A DNA stretch of 64,000 nt from Acytostelium subglobosum LB1 (GCF_000787575.1 NW_012236526.1:1116001-1180000); one strand, 5' to 3'. Positions 12,301 to 25,927 are shown, counted from the stretch's first letter. Program-made: numbers and translations. Notes: generated by a model from the letters alone, not told the origin.

Positions 12301-15300
12301 TGCCACCAACGGCCCATTGACAGTCACTGTCAGTGGCCAAGTCAGCAACGTAGTGTTCATGACACTCAAACCCATTGTTAATGGCGTGTCTGGCGTCGCA
12401 ACTGGTGCCCCCTCAAACATTATCATCACTGGCAACTTCCTCTCGATCATCAGATCCAACTCATCCAGCTGTGTCGTGTCCATCATGATTGACTCGACAC
12501 CTTGCACCAATCCAACGAACCCAGATGCCACATCGCTCCAGTGTACCGCCCCAGCCCTTATCGGCGCACACTTACTCGTTGTCACCATCGATGGCAAGTC
12601 CTCTAGTGGCTTCACCTTTACCGCACCTCTGCCAACGATTGCCAGTGTCCAACAGACTGGCCAGACCATCGTCATCACAGGCACAAACTATGGTACTGTG
12701 TCAGCTTATGCACCCATCGCTTTTGGAACATTGTCGATCACACCTACTTCGTTCACCGACACCAAGATCACGGCCACACTCCCAGCCGCCTCAACAAACG
12801 GCCCTTTGTCAATCACGGTCGGTGGCCAAGGCAGTAACGCGGTGTTTGTGACACTCAAGCCAATCGTCACTGGTGTGTCCGGTGTCTCAACTTCCTCAAC
12901 TTCGAGCATTATCATCTCTGGTAGCTTCCTCTCGATCATCAGATCCAACTCATCAAACTGTGTCGTGTCCATCATGATTGACTCGACACCATGCACCAGC
13001 CCATCCAACCCAGATGCCACCTCGCTCAAGTGTACCGCCCCAGCACTCACCGGCTCACACTCACTCGTTGTGACCATCGATGGCAAGTCATCTGATGCAT
13101 TCACCTTTGCTGCCCCATCTCCAACAGTTGCCACTGTCCAACAGACTGCCGATACCATCGTCATCACCGGAACAAACTATGGTACAGTTGCTGCCAATCT
13201 AGCAATCACCCTCGGTTCGATGACTATCACACCATCATCAGTCACCGACACCAAGATCACTGCCACACTCCCAGCTACCGCTACCAACGGCCCAGTGAAG
13301 GTCACCGTATCTGGTCTCCCATCCAACATAGTGTCCTTCGCCATTACACCAATCTTTGTCTCGGCCAATGCCATCCCAACCAACGGAGGTGCCCTCGTGA
13401 TCACTGGAAAGTTCTTGAACAGTGTGGACTCGGCTAACAACCCACTCACGCAAACCGTCACTGTCGGTGCCAGCAACACACCATGCACCGGTGCAGCCAT
13501 CACTCAAGGCAATACCCAGCTGACCTGTACCGCACCCGCTGGCGTTGGCATGAACATTGCCATCACCATCACCATTGGCCCCAAGTCCACGACAGGCGCA
13601 TTCAACTACCTCGCACCATCCATTACAAGCGTTATCCAGAGCCCAACCGTCGCTCAGATCACTGTGACTGGAACCAACTTTGGTCAACAGGCCACCGCCA
13701 TTGGTGTCTTCATCAATGGTGCCACCGTCCAGGCATCGCCTTCACCGTCACATACACCCAGATCGTTGCCACAATCCCAACGTCATCCAAGAGTGATGAT
13801 GTCTACGTCATTGTTGGTGGACAGTCGTCCAACACGCAGTTCCTCAACCTCATCCCAATCTTGTCGACCGTTGGACAACCACCCGCCATCGGAGGCATGA
13901 TCTCCATCGTTGGTATCTTCATGCAATCGACAGACTACTTTGGAAATACCTTGGTTCCAACAGTCACCATCGACACCAACATCGCATGCACCAACCCGGC
14001 CTTCACAGGCTCATCTGGCACCATTGTAACCTGTCTGGCACCCGCTGGCACTGGTGTTGGCCACACTGCCGTCGTCTCGATCAACTCGAAGGCCTCCAAC
14101 CCAGTGACATTCGCCTACCAAGCACCATCAATCATCTCTGCCAACCAGAATCTGAAGGCCATCACCGTCACTGGTGTCAACTTTGGAACTGATGCCAGCA
14201 AGGTCACCGTAGTCTTTGGAGCCGCTGTCTCGAACTTCCCAACGTCGATCACTGACAACCAAATCGTTGCCATCATTCCAAAGGACGCGCTCAATGGTGG
14301 CGTCCACGTGATGGTCGATACTCAGCCCTCAGCCACCATTCCATTCGACTTGACATCCATGATCAACACAGTCAGCTCAGTACCAATCACTGGAGGCGAG
14401 ATCACAATCACCGGATACTTCCTCAACTCGGTTCGCCAGAACAACGACCCAACCACCAAGTCAGTGACATTGTTGCCAAGCGCTCCATGCACCAATGTCA
14501 ACAAGATTGCCGATGCCAACAATCAAGCACGCTTCACATGTACCCTCCCATCAGGTACTGGCTCCCCAACACTCAATGTGACCATTGACAGCAAGTCATC
14601 AGTCTCTCATGAGTTTGCCTATGGCAGGCCATCAATCAACTCAGTCGTGGTTGATGCCACCAACTTGATCTCAGTCACTGGCACCAACCTGATTGCCGTG
14701 GGAGTCAACACATATGTCAAATATGGTACTGTCAATATCACATCATTCTCAGTCTCCTCGGACAGCACCACGATCTCATTCCATGCACCTGCCAATGCCC
14801 TGGCCGACTTTATCTACATAACCGTGGGTGCCTCCACTTTGAGGTACTTCACGCCATTGTACCCAATCCTCAACTCGGTCACTGCCTCGCGAACAATCGG
14901 CTCACAGGTCACGTTGACAGGAACATACTTGAACTCATTCAATGCCGACTCGACCCAGACCACGATGACCGTCACCATCAATGGAGTTTCATGTGCTGTA
15001 ACGGCTGATACTTTGACCACCACCAAGTANGTCCANGCACCACCAGGTGTTGGCACCAACTTTGAGGTCACNATCAAGATTGGCGCATATTCATCAACCA
15101 TCAACACATTCAACTACCTCCCACCATAAATGAGTGGAGTGATCGAGCAGAATGGTCAGACAATCACTGTGAATGGTGACAACTTTGGCGCATCCACTCA
15201 TGATGTTACTGCCCCAACTGGAATGACCTGTATCTCTGCCGCCCACACATCGGTTGTGTTCTTGATCCCAGCCGTCTACCAATCCCAACCCATCAGCATC

Positions 15301-17198
15301 AGTGTTGGAGGTCAATCAGTGTCTGGCATCTTTGTCGTCACTCCAATCGTCAATGATGTTGCCGCCATCCACGCAGATGGAGGTGATGTCGTGATCAGTG
15401 GATCATACCTCAACTCTCAATCTGCCAACGGTACCGCCACCACTATGGCCATCACCTTTGGTCCAATGAACTGTGCGCTCAAGTATGCTTCCCAAGATGG
15501 ATCATCACTCACATGTACACTCGGTGCCAAGTCGATCTTTGAAGGAGCCATCTCAGTGTCGATTGATAACAAGGTTGCCTCAACCGTGTCCACCTACACA
15601 TCACTCCCACCAACCGTCACATATGCTTCCTCAGTCCCACCCACCGGTGGCCAGGTCACCATCCAGGGTACCCACATTGTTAGTCCATACTCAGTCACCG
15701 TAGCCGGCCTGGCATGTACCAATGGTGTGCTTACCGGAACCACAACCATTGTCTGTTCGCTCCCATCTGGTGGAGCAGCTGCCCAAGTGATAACTGAGGC
15801 TCTTCCAGTTGTCGTCTCCAACGACCAGATCTCAGCCACGGCCAACGTATTCCTCTACAGCCGCTACAACTGTGACTCTCAATGTGTGAATAGTGGCACC
15901 TGCCAAGAAGGATATTGTGTGTGTCCAACTGGATTCTCCGGCCCAACTTGTGCCGAGGCTGTTGACAGCATTGTACAGCCATCGCTCGACCCATCCAAGG
16001 TCACATTCCCAGTGGCCTCGCTCGTCAGCTTCACCTCCCAGATCGCCTACATCCAAGAGTATGACAACAATGCCAACCAAGTGGTGTCAATCATCACCAT
16101 CATTGGTGCCTCATGGTCTGAGTCTGCTCCATCGACCTATAACGCCACAGTCCAGGGCGTGTCAGTCCAGGTCAAGACAGACTTCTTCAACTCGGCCTCT
16201 GAAGTTGAGTACGCTGGTGAGACCATCCCAGTGCCCGCTGGTGGAGTCAAGCACACTGTTGCCATCTCTGGTTGGGAGTTCACTTCCCAAGCAAATGTAT
16301 TGAGAGTGATCTATGAGTCTCAGACACCATCAACATTCAACTACAACTGCTCCACTGCCTCAACATCAGTGGTACCATTTGACAATGTCAACATGCCAGC
16401 GTCATTCACATTGGACTCACCAGTTGGATTCATGTTGGTTCACTTCTCTGATCGTGCATACGTTGATTCCCAATTGTACCAGATCCAGGTTGTCCAAGAC
16501 ACCACACTTCCAGCCATCGATGGAACCACCGTCACTCGTTATGCAGTTGTCACACCATCATTCACCAATACTCTTATGTTTGATCCAGTGTTTGTTGCAT
16601 ACCAGAGACCATCCATCATCATCAATCCCAACTGCAACCCAACTACCTCAACCTCCACTGGAACACCTACTTCAACATCCACTACAACAGCCGATGGAAC
16701 TACCTCGACTACAACTTCAGCAATTACCACCGAGTCTGGTAGTACTACCACCACCACCGATGGTGCCACTACCACTGGCACTATCTCTACAACTGATGGA
16801 ACTACCTCCACTACCTCCACTACTTCCCCTGCTTCCACCACATCCACTACCACCCAGGCCGGCACTACTACCACCCCAGGCACCACTGGAACTACATCCA
16901 CGACCACCACCAACTTAGCCACTACCACTGGCACTATCTCTACAACCGATGGAACTACTTCCACTACTTCCCCTGCCTCCACCACATCCACTACCACCGA
17001 GTCTGGTACTACTACCACCCCAGGCACCACAACAACAGCTGCTCCTTCTACCACCAGCACCACACAAAGCGGCACTACGACCACATCATCATCATCATCA
17101 ACAACAACTCTGTCCACCACCACTGGACTCAATGCATCAAGATCACTCCATCCATGATGTTGGTAGTCCTCTTGGGCTTCGTTGCTCTTCTTTTCTAA
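9302..17198 (+). pseudogene. Giant surface gene 2: same architecture, three disruptions
   Basis: Exons follow the same plan: 9302-9495, 9596-10203, 10332-10598, 10674 onward. Signal peptide, lectin-like head, IPT/TIG units, EGF-like domain, supersandwich region and Thr/Ser stalk are all recognisable. Compared with genes 1 and 3, exon 4 has a one-base deletion near 13736, a TAA at 15127-15129 where the relatives have a Ser codon, and a 4-base deletion near 17139 that removes the normal GPI-type ending; the ancestral stop would be 17196-17198. Ambiguous bases sit at 15030, 15036 and 15072. Either the gene is recently dead or the consensus is poor in a near-identical repeat. Long open stretches between lesions argue for a very recent event or sequence error. 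It carries three copies of the 488-bp double-IPT unit. Confidence 0.75.
11879..13345 (+). repeat. Three tandem copies of a ~488-bp double-IPT unit in giant gene 2
   Basis: Units begin near 11879, 12369 and 12857, each opening with a Lys-Pro codon pair and running through a 'SGSFLS.IRSNSS' type IPT domain and an 'ITGTN(F/Y)GT' type IPT domain. Giant gene 1 has a single equivalent unit starting near 4379. Confidence 0.8.
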
Positions 17199-17826
17199 AC
17201 CCACTCGCTCAAGCCTATAATAATAATCATTAAAATTAATTCAATCCACAAAAAAATTATAATAGTTAATAGACTCGATCGATTTCATTGACTGGTCTAC
17301 ACCAATTAATTAAAATCCAATCGGGGTATCGGAGGCGCGTAATTTGGGATTCTTCCTCCGATCGAGTATCTCGCGATCGGTTCCAAAAACAACGAAGAAT
17401 CAGATTTTTGAGACCCAAACTGCACGTTGAAGACGAAACACAATTCTTTAGGATTTCAGACCTGAGTTCTGATGTTTGCCGATGTGCCAACAATCAATCG
17501 TTGCATACGGACTTGGATCGTAGAACGGTCCCCACAACCGTGACCGTGACCAAGTGTACTACCAACCCAAACCATCAGATCTCACATTGACAAGTCAATC
17601 CACGTCTTGACAATTCGTAGCATCGCGTCCATTTTTATAACCTTTAGGACCTCCAATCGCCACATCCAAAGGGTACCCGAAGAGGGGACAACTCCTGACT
17701 CTCCCCATTGTCGAAAGTATATCATAATAATTCTTATTCAGCTTCTTTAATACTAATAATAATTTGATACATCAATATCATTCTCATATTATTTCTTAAT
17801 TGTTGTAATAATATTATTTAAAGAAG
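17199..17826. other. Intergenic spacer between giant genes 2 and 3
   Basis: No protein gene is supported. Segments at 17289-17314 and 17531-17594 repeat those after giant gene 1. A GC-rich stretch at about 17328-17380 contains inverted repeats (ATCGGAGG with CCTCCGAT; CCGATCG with CGATCGG). The final 120 bases are very AT-rich and serve as the probable promoter and leader of gene 3. Confidence 0.55.
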
Positions 17827-20800
17827 ATGATTTTTTATAAAATTATTGCAATAATAATAACCTTATGTGTTGTCAGCACATATGGTCAAGCTCAAGTCCA
17901 AGACCCTGCCACAGGTCACTGGTACCAATGGCGAAAAATTACCGGACCAACAACCTATGATACTACTATCACTTATATTGCCAATTCAATTGGTAACTCA
18001 ACTGATAAAAAGCGACCGTATGTATAGACTAAGTTATATTCTTAATTTCATGGCCAACGTCCTAACCCTAGACCAACCCTCTCGACTTCATAAAGATACT
18101 TGGCCTCTATTGACTCCCCAGAGGAACTTGCTTTCCTAACATCCCAGACAGCCATCACAGGTGCCATCACCTCGTCGTTTTCATTCTTTGTGAATGGAAT
18201 TAATAGTGTGGGAAATCAATGGTTCCAATACAACAGTGGTCCATCAAACAATGGAAAGATCTTTGCCTACCGTCCAACACCCCGATGCTATACCGTCTGT
18301 CCTTGGGCAGCCAATTATCCAGACATCTCAGCCTCCCCCGCAGGACTCTACTTAACAATGACCTATGTCGGAGGACAGTTAGTTTACCAAACTAAACCTT
18401 ATGCCTCAGGTCAATACTATTTGATTGAGTGGAGTGGCTCGACTGATCCTCAAATGTCTTCACCACCCACTAATGGAGCTGACATTGACATCACTAATCT
18501 CAGGGGTGACGAGGTGACCAGTGTCAATTGGAATATTGCTACTCTCACAGCAACCATCATCGACTCCACAGGAACCTCGACGCCTGCCACCATCACCAAC
18601 CGTGGCACCACCTCGATCAAGGTAACCGTCCCACCCGGTTACAAGAGATTCACGATGGCCCTCGATGATACCAAAGGAAAGAAGTATTCGCAATACGTCC
18701 ACTACCAATGTATGTTTACGATCAATATCATCAAAGTTAAAAAAGTTGATTAACGATCATTCGTTCATTCAATCAAATATAATGTCATACTAATCATATT
18801 CAAACACACTCAGTGCCATACGTCAGCACCTTGTACGCCCGTGGCTACACTGTTGGCTCAGCTGTGACACTCACAGGAGGCAACTTTGGTACTACACCCG
18901 TTGACCTCTCCATCACCATTGCCGGCGCCACCTGTACTGGATACACAGTGGTTGAGTCCTACACCACTGTTGCTTGCAACCTCGCCGTCGCCACAACATC
19001 CACACTCTCACTCCTCCCCATAACCATCGGTTACGGTGCCAACAATTATGTTGCTTCCTATCGCAACAACGTCCCTTTCTGTAAGTATCATTGCAAGTCC
19101 ACTGAATCAATCAATCAATCACTCACTCACTCACTTACCTATCACATTCTTAGATGACTTCAACACATTGACTGTGATCCGTGCTTGCGTTGATTGTTTG
19201 GGAACTATCAACGATGTATATAATTGGATGGATCAATCTCCAGCAATTGACAATAATGTAGCATACATGGCTGCCGTTATCAACTCGGCCCAGTCCAATG
19301 CCATCGTCAGCAACTACAACATTGGCACCAAGAAGCTATGTGAGGGTTTGACATCTGGCTTTAGCGATATCACCTACCTCGCCACAGGAGGTCCCTATGA
19401 CGATGTCGTCGCCTACTCGCCCATCAGCACATGTTTGCCTGCAGCAGTCTACTGTCCCGGTGACAAGATGTCCGGAAGCACAGCCCTGGTCGCCTTTGGA
19501 CAGGAGCTCGGTGTTGGTAAACAGTACTCAATCACTGACGGCAATGCATTGCTCGGAGAGTTTATTTATTTCGGAGGCTTCAAACCCACCCAAGCCGCAG
19601 CTGTTACCATCAAGCTTGACACAGTGGGAGGAACCGTCGCCTTTACCGCAGGAGGATCGGTTGGTTTCAAGTTCACCCAACGTTCGTTCGTGTTCAACAG
19701 CGTGACCTACACCTACCCCAACGTGTACCAGACCAGCATGACCGGACTCTCCCTCCTGATCCCCGAGGGCACTGGCACCAACAACCTCGTTACCGTCAAC
19801 ATTGAGTCCTACTCACTCACCAATCTCAAGATATCCTACAACCCACCAACGATCACCAAGATCTTGCCGGCCCTCACCTCAATCCCAGGTAAGGTCACCC
19901 TCACTGGCACCAACTATGGTTCTTCGGCTGGTAGCATCACCGCCAAGATCACTCTCGGCGCCAGCACTACCAACACTGTCACCTGCCGTATTGTCACAGC
20001 ACACTATACCCTCGAGTGTGACTTACCAGGTGGTTTCGGCACTCAGACCTTCACTTTGACTGTCGGTGGCCAGTCTGCCACGTACTCCTACACCTACCTA
20101 GCACCAGTGATCACTCAACCAACCAACAACGCAGACATCTTGGTTATCACAGGAACAGGCCTTGGAGTGCTCCCCACCGACACGATCGTTTCCATCCCAA
20201 CCGTCTCTGGCACTGCCACGCTCACCACCGTGTCCGACCCACAGACCTACACCGCCAAGATCGTGACCACAACCAAGAACGGTCCAATCTCCGTCACAGT
20301 CGGTGGCCAAACCAGTAACACTATGTACATGACATACAAGCCCGCAGTCACTGGCGTCTCTGGTGTCTCCACCGGTGCCCCCTCGAGCATTGTGATCTCT
20401 GGAAGCTTCCTCTCGCTCACCCGCTCAAACACAACAAACTGTGTTGTGTCCATCTTGATCGACACGATTCCATGCACCAGCCCATCAAACCCAGACGCCT
20501 CCTCGATCAAATGTACCGCCCCAGCCCTCACCGGATCGCACACACTCGTCTTGACCATCGATGGAAAGGCATCTGATCCATTCACCATTGCCGCCCCATT
20601 GCCAACTATTGCCAGTATCCAGCAGACCAGTCCAACGATGGTCATCACTGGAACAAACTTTGGTACCGTTGCCGCCAACGTGGTGATCACACTCGGCACA
20701 TTGACCATCATTCCAACTATAGTTTCCGACCTCAAGATCACAGCCACACTCCCAGCCACTGCCACCAACGGCGCTTTGACAGTCACAGTCGGTGGCCAAG

Positions 20801-23800
20801 TCAGCAACGTATTGTTCATGACCATCAAGCCAATCGTGAATGGTCTGTCTGGTGTCGCAACTGGTGCCCCCTCAAACATTATCATCTCGGGCAGCTTCCT
20901 CTCGATCATCAGATCCAACTCATCCAACTGTGTTGTCTCGATCATGATCGACTCGACACCATGCACCAACCCATCGAACCCCGATGCCACCTCGCTCCAG
21001 TGTACTGCCCCTGCTCTCATCGGCGCACACTCACTCGTTGTGACCATCGATGGCAAGGCCTCAGATGGCTTCACCTTTGGCGCCCCTCTGCCCACAGTTG
21101 CCAGTGTCCAACAGACTGGAGCTACCATCGTCATAACAGGCACAAACTATGGTACTGCTTCAGCCTATGCGTCCATCTCTTTCGGCACATTGACGATCAT
21201 ACCATCATCTGTAACTGATACCAAGATCACAGCAACTCTCCCTGCCGCCTCCACCAATGGCCCATTGTCCGTCACAGTCGCTGCCCAAGTTAGTAACTCT
21301 GTGTTCGTGACCATCAAGCCCATCGTCCTTGGTGTGTCTGGCGTCTCAACTGGCGCTTCCTCAAGCATTTTGATCTCGGGCAGCTATCTCTCGATCATCA
21401 GATCCAACTCATCAAGTTGTGTTGTCTCGATCATGATCGACTCGACACCATGCACCAGCCCATCCAACCCTGACGCCCTCTCGCTCAGATGTACCGCCCC
21501 TGCCCTCACCGGCTCACACTCTCTGGTTGTGACAATCGATGGAAAGGCCTCTGATGCCTTCACCTTTGCTGCCCCAACACCAACAGTTGTCAGTGTTGGA
21601 CAGACTGTCGATACAATTTCAATCTCAGGAACAAACTATGGTACCGTCGCAGGCAACGTAGTCATCACACTCGGCTCAATGACTATCACGCCATCCTCTG
21701 TCACCGACACCAAAATCACGGCCACACTCCCAGCCACCGCCACCAACGGCCCATTGAAGGTCACCGTCTCTGGTACCCCATCAAATTCGATTACTATGTC
21801 CATTACACCAATCTTTGTCTCGGCCAACGCCGTCCCCACGGACGGAGGTGCCCTCGTGATCACCGGAAAGTTCTTGAACAGTGTCGACTCGGCCAACAAC
21901 CCACTCACGCAAACCGTCACCGTCGGTGCCAGCAACACGCCATGTACCGGTGCAGCCATCACTCAAGGCAACACCCAACTGACCTGTACCGCACCCGCTG
22001 GCGTTGGAATGAACACTGCCATCACCATCACAATTGGCCCCAAGTCCACGACAGGCACATTCAACTACCTCGCACCATCCATTACAAACGTTGTCCAAAG
22101 CACAACTACCGCTCAGATCACTGTGACTGGAACCAACTTTGGTCAACAGGCCACCTCCATTGGTGTCTTCATCAATGGAGCGACCGTCCAGGCATCAGCC
22201 TTCACCGTCACATACACCCAGATCGTTGCCACAATCCCAACGTCATCCAAGAGTGATGATGTATACGTCATTGTTGGTGGTCAGTCGTCCAACACGCAGT
22301 TCCTTGGTCTCACACCAATCTTGTCGACCGTTGGCCAGCCACCCGCCATTGGAGGCATGATCTCCATCGTTGGCATCTTCATGCAATCGACTGACTTCTT
22401 CAAGAATACCTTTGTGCCATCAGTCACCATCGACACCAACATCGCATGCACCAGCGCAGCTTTCACCGGCTCATCTGGCACCATCGTCACTTGTCTGGCA
22501 CCTGCTGGCACTGGTGTTGGCCATACTGCCGTCGTCTCAATCAACTCAAAGGCCTCCAACCCAGCTACCTTTGCCTACCAAGCACCATCAATCATTTCTG
22601 TCAACCAGAATCTGAAGGCTATCACCGTCACTGGTGTCAACTTTGGAACTGATGCCAGCAAGGTCTCTGTGGTCTTTGGAACCTCGGGCTCGAACTTCCC
22701 AACATCAATCACCGACAACCAAATCGTTGTCAATATTCCCAAGGACGCTCTCAATGGTGGTGTCAACGTTGTCGTCGACACCCAGCCCTCAGCCACCACC
22801 ATCCCATTCGACTTGACACCAATCATCAACACTGTCAGCTCAGTACCAATCACTGGAGGCGAGATCACCATCACCGGATACTTCCTCACCACTGCCCGCC
22901 AGAACACAGACCCAACCACCAAGTCGGTGACCTTGTTGCCAAGCACTCCATGCACCAATGTGAACAAGATTGTTGATGACAACAACCAGGCTCGCTTTAC
23001 ATGTACCCTCCCATCCGGTACGGGCGCCCCCACACTCAGAGTGACCATCGACAGCAAGTCCACCGACACCACCGTGTTTGCCTATGGCCAGCCCACAATC
23101 GACTCTGTCGTGGTTGATGCCACCAACTTGATCACAGTCACTGGCACCAACTTGATAGCCGCAGGAGTCACCACATCCATCAAGTACGGAGCAACCAAAA
23201 TCATGTCATACTCAGTCTCCTCGGACAGTACCACAATCTCATTCCAAGCACCTGCCCATGCCCTGGCCGACTTTGTGTACATAACAATTGGCTCCACCAC
23301 ATTGAAGTACCTCACACCCTTGTACCCAATCCTCGACTCTGTCACACCCTCGCAAACCATTGGTTCCCAGGTAACCTTGACAGGAACATACTTGAACTCA
23401 TTCAATGCCGACTCAACCCAGACCACGATGACCGTCACCATCAATGGAGTGTCATGCGCTATCACCGCTGATACCTTGACCACCACCAAGTATGTCCAGG
23501 CACCACCAGGTGTTGGCACCAACTTTGAGGTCACGATCAAGATTGGCGCATATTCATCAACCATCAACACATTCAGTTACCTCCCACCTTCAATGAGTGG
23601 ATTGATCGAGCAGAATGGTCAGACAATCACTGTGAATGGTGATAACTTTGGTGCATCCACTGATGATGTTACCGCCCCAACTGGAATGACATGTACCTCT
23701 GCCACCCACACGTCCGTTGTGTTCTCGATCCCAGCCGTCTACCAATCCCAGTCCATCAGCATCACAGTTGGAGGTCAATCAGTTTCAGGTATCTTTGTCG

Positions 23801-25806
23801 TCACTCCAATCGTCAATGATGTTGCCGCCATCCACGCAGATGGAGGTGATGTCGTGATCAGTGGATCATACCTCAACTCTCAAATGGCCAACGGTACCGC
23901 CACAACAATGGCCATCACCCTCGGTCCAATGAACTGTGCACTCAAGTATGCCGCCCAAGATGGATCATCACTCACATGCACACTTGGCTCCAGGTCGATC
24001 TTTGAGGGTGCCATCTCCGTTTCCATTGATAACAAGGTTGCCTCAACCGTGTCCACCTACTCCTCACTCCCACCAACCGTGAGCTACGCATCCTCAGTCC
24101 CACCCACCGGTGGCCAGGTCACCATCCAAGGAACACACATTGTTTCTCCATTCACAGTCACCGTCGCCGGTCTCCCATGTGCCAATGGTGTGCTCACCGG
24201 AACCACAACCATCGTCTGTTCACTCTCATCTGGTGTTGTCTCTGCTCAAATGATCACTGAGGCTCTTCCAGTTGTCGTCTCCAACGACCAGATCTCAGCC
24301 ACTGCCAAAGTCTTCCTCTACAGCCGTTACAACTGTGACTCCCAGTGCGTCAACGGTGCCACCTGCCAAGATGGATACTGTGTGTGTCCAACTGGATTCT
24401 CCGGCCCAACTTGTGCCGAGGCTGTTGACAGCATTGTACAGCCATCTCTCGACCCATCAAAGGTCACATTCCAAGTTGCCTCGCTCGTCAGCTTCACCTC
24501 CCAGATCGCCTACATTCAAGAGTATGACAACAATGCCAACCAAGTGGTGTCGATCATCACCATCATTGGTGCCTCATGGTCTGAGTCTGCTCCATCGACC
24601 TATAACGCCACAGTCCAAGGCGTGTCAATCCAGGTCAAGACGGACTTCTTCAACTCAGCCTCTGATGTTGAGTACGCCGGCGAGACCATCCCAGTGCCCG
24701 CTGGTGGAGTCAAGCACACTGTTGCCATCTCTGGTTGGGAGTTCACTTCCCAAGCAAATGTGTTGAGAGTGATCTATGAGTCTCAGACACCATCAACATT
24801 CAACTACAACTGCTCCACTGCCTCAACATCACTGGTACCATTTGACAATGTCAACATGCCAGTGTCATTCACATTGGACTCGCCAGTTGGATTCATGTTG
24901 GTTCACATCTCTGATCGTGCATACATCGATACCCGATTGTTCCAGATCCAAGTTGTCCAAGACACAACACTTCCAACCATTGATGGAACCACAGTCACTC
25001 GTTATGCAATTGTCGCACCATCATTCACCAATACTCTAGTCTTTGATCCAGTGTTTGTTGCATACCAGAGACCATCCATCATCATCAATCCCAACTGCAA
25101 CCCAACTACCACTACCTCCACCACAACCGCTGGAACTACTTCCACTACCTCCACCACCTCCACAACAACAGATGGAACTACCTCCACTGCCTCCACCACC
25201 TCTACAACAACCGATGGAACTACCTCCACTACTTCCCCTGCCTCCACCACCACAACAACAGATGGAACAACTTCCACTACGTCCACCACAACCGATGGAA
25301 CTACTTCCACTACATCCTCCACCCCCACCACCGATGGAACTACTACTACTACATCCACAACAACTGATGGAACTACCTCCACTACATCTACCCCAACTAC
25401 ATCTGGAACTACATCGACAACAACAGATGGAACTACATCGACAACCGATGGAACTACCTCCACTACCTCCACAACATCTGGAACCATATCCACCACAACC
25501 GATGGTACCACATCGACCACTACTACCAATCCTGGTACTACAACTACAACCTCCACTAGTACAACTACTCCATCGAGCACCACCACAACAACAACATCAC
25601 CAAGTGGAACTACGACCACAACAACCACAACATCAACTACTGCTACTACTACTTCTCCCTCGACCACAACTTCCACAACTACTCCATCGAGCACTACCAC
25701 AACAACAACTCTTTCGTCCACCACTGGACTCAGCTCATCATTCAAGATCACTCCATCCATGATGTTGGTGGCCCTTCTGTGTGCCCTGGTGACTCTACTT
25801 TTCTAA
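17827..25806 (+). CDS. Giant surface protein 3: C-type-lectin-like, IPT/TIG repeats, EGF, supersandwich, Thr stalk, GPI-type tail
   Basis: Exons 17827-18017, 18096-18709, 18814-19080 and 19154-25806 predict 2574 residues in an unbroken frame, the longest of the three copies. Order: signal peptide (1-21), lectin-like head (YLASIDSPEE, FQYNSGP, LIEWSG), ~19 IPT/TIG units, EGF-like domain at ~2082-2112, supersandwich region, a Thr/Ser stalk of ~210 residues (~2341-2555) built on a TDGTTSTTST theme, and a short hydrophobic GPI-type tail. It is longer than copy 1 because of two extra 488-bp double-IPT units and a roughly threefold longer stalk. A long, probably O-glycosylated stalk would lift the binding head from the membrane; this is inferred. 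All three intron positions are shared with copies 1 and 2. Confidence 0.88.
20338..21800 (+). repeat. Three tandem copies of the ~488-bp double-IPT unit in giant gene 3
   Basis: Copies start near 20338, 20828 and 21314. The first begins almost identically to the single unit of giant gene 1 (4379), while the second and third resemble the second and third of gene 2. The order therefore predates the last gene duplication, or has been homogenised by gene conversion. Confidence 0.8.
25105..25715 (+). repeat. Thr/Ser stalk minisatellite in giant gene 3
   Basis: About 610 bp of degenerate ACT/ACC/ACA/TCC triplets. It includes more than ten instances of GATGGAACTAC-type units encoding TDGTTST. The matching tract is short in giant gene 1 (about 8165-8360) and intermediate in gene 2 (about 16642-17130). 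This is a coding repeat that varies in length between copies. Confidence 0.85.
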
Positions 25807-25927
25807 AACTTAACAAAATAGATATTTTTGCAATTTACTCATTCCATCAACTTTTTGAACTTGAATCGTGTCAATCAATCACTCTCAACTCCCAACTTAC
25901 ACAAATACATAATAATAGATAGATAAG

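Noticed and set aside
16539-17204. Valine-rich minus-strand frames opposite Thr stalks (also 25002-25760)
   Set aside because: Complement of ACT/ACC triplets reads as GTx (Val); low-complexity shadow.
4379-21800. Regular direct repeats considered as CRISPR or satellite
   Set aside because: Repeats are coding IPT units of ~488 bp without unique spacers.
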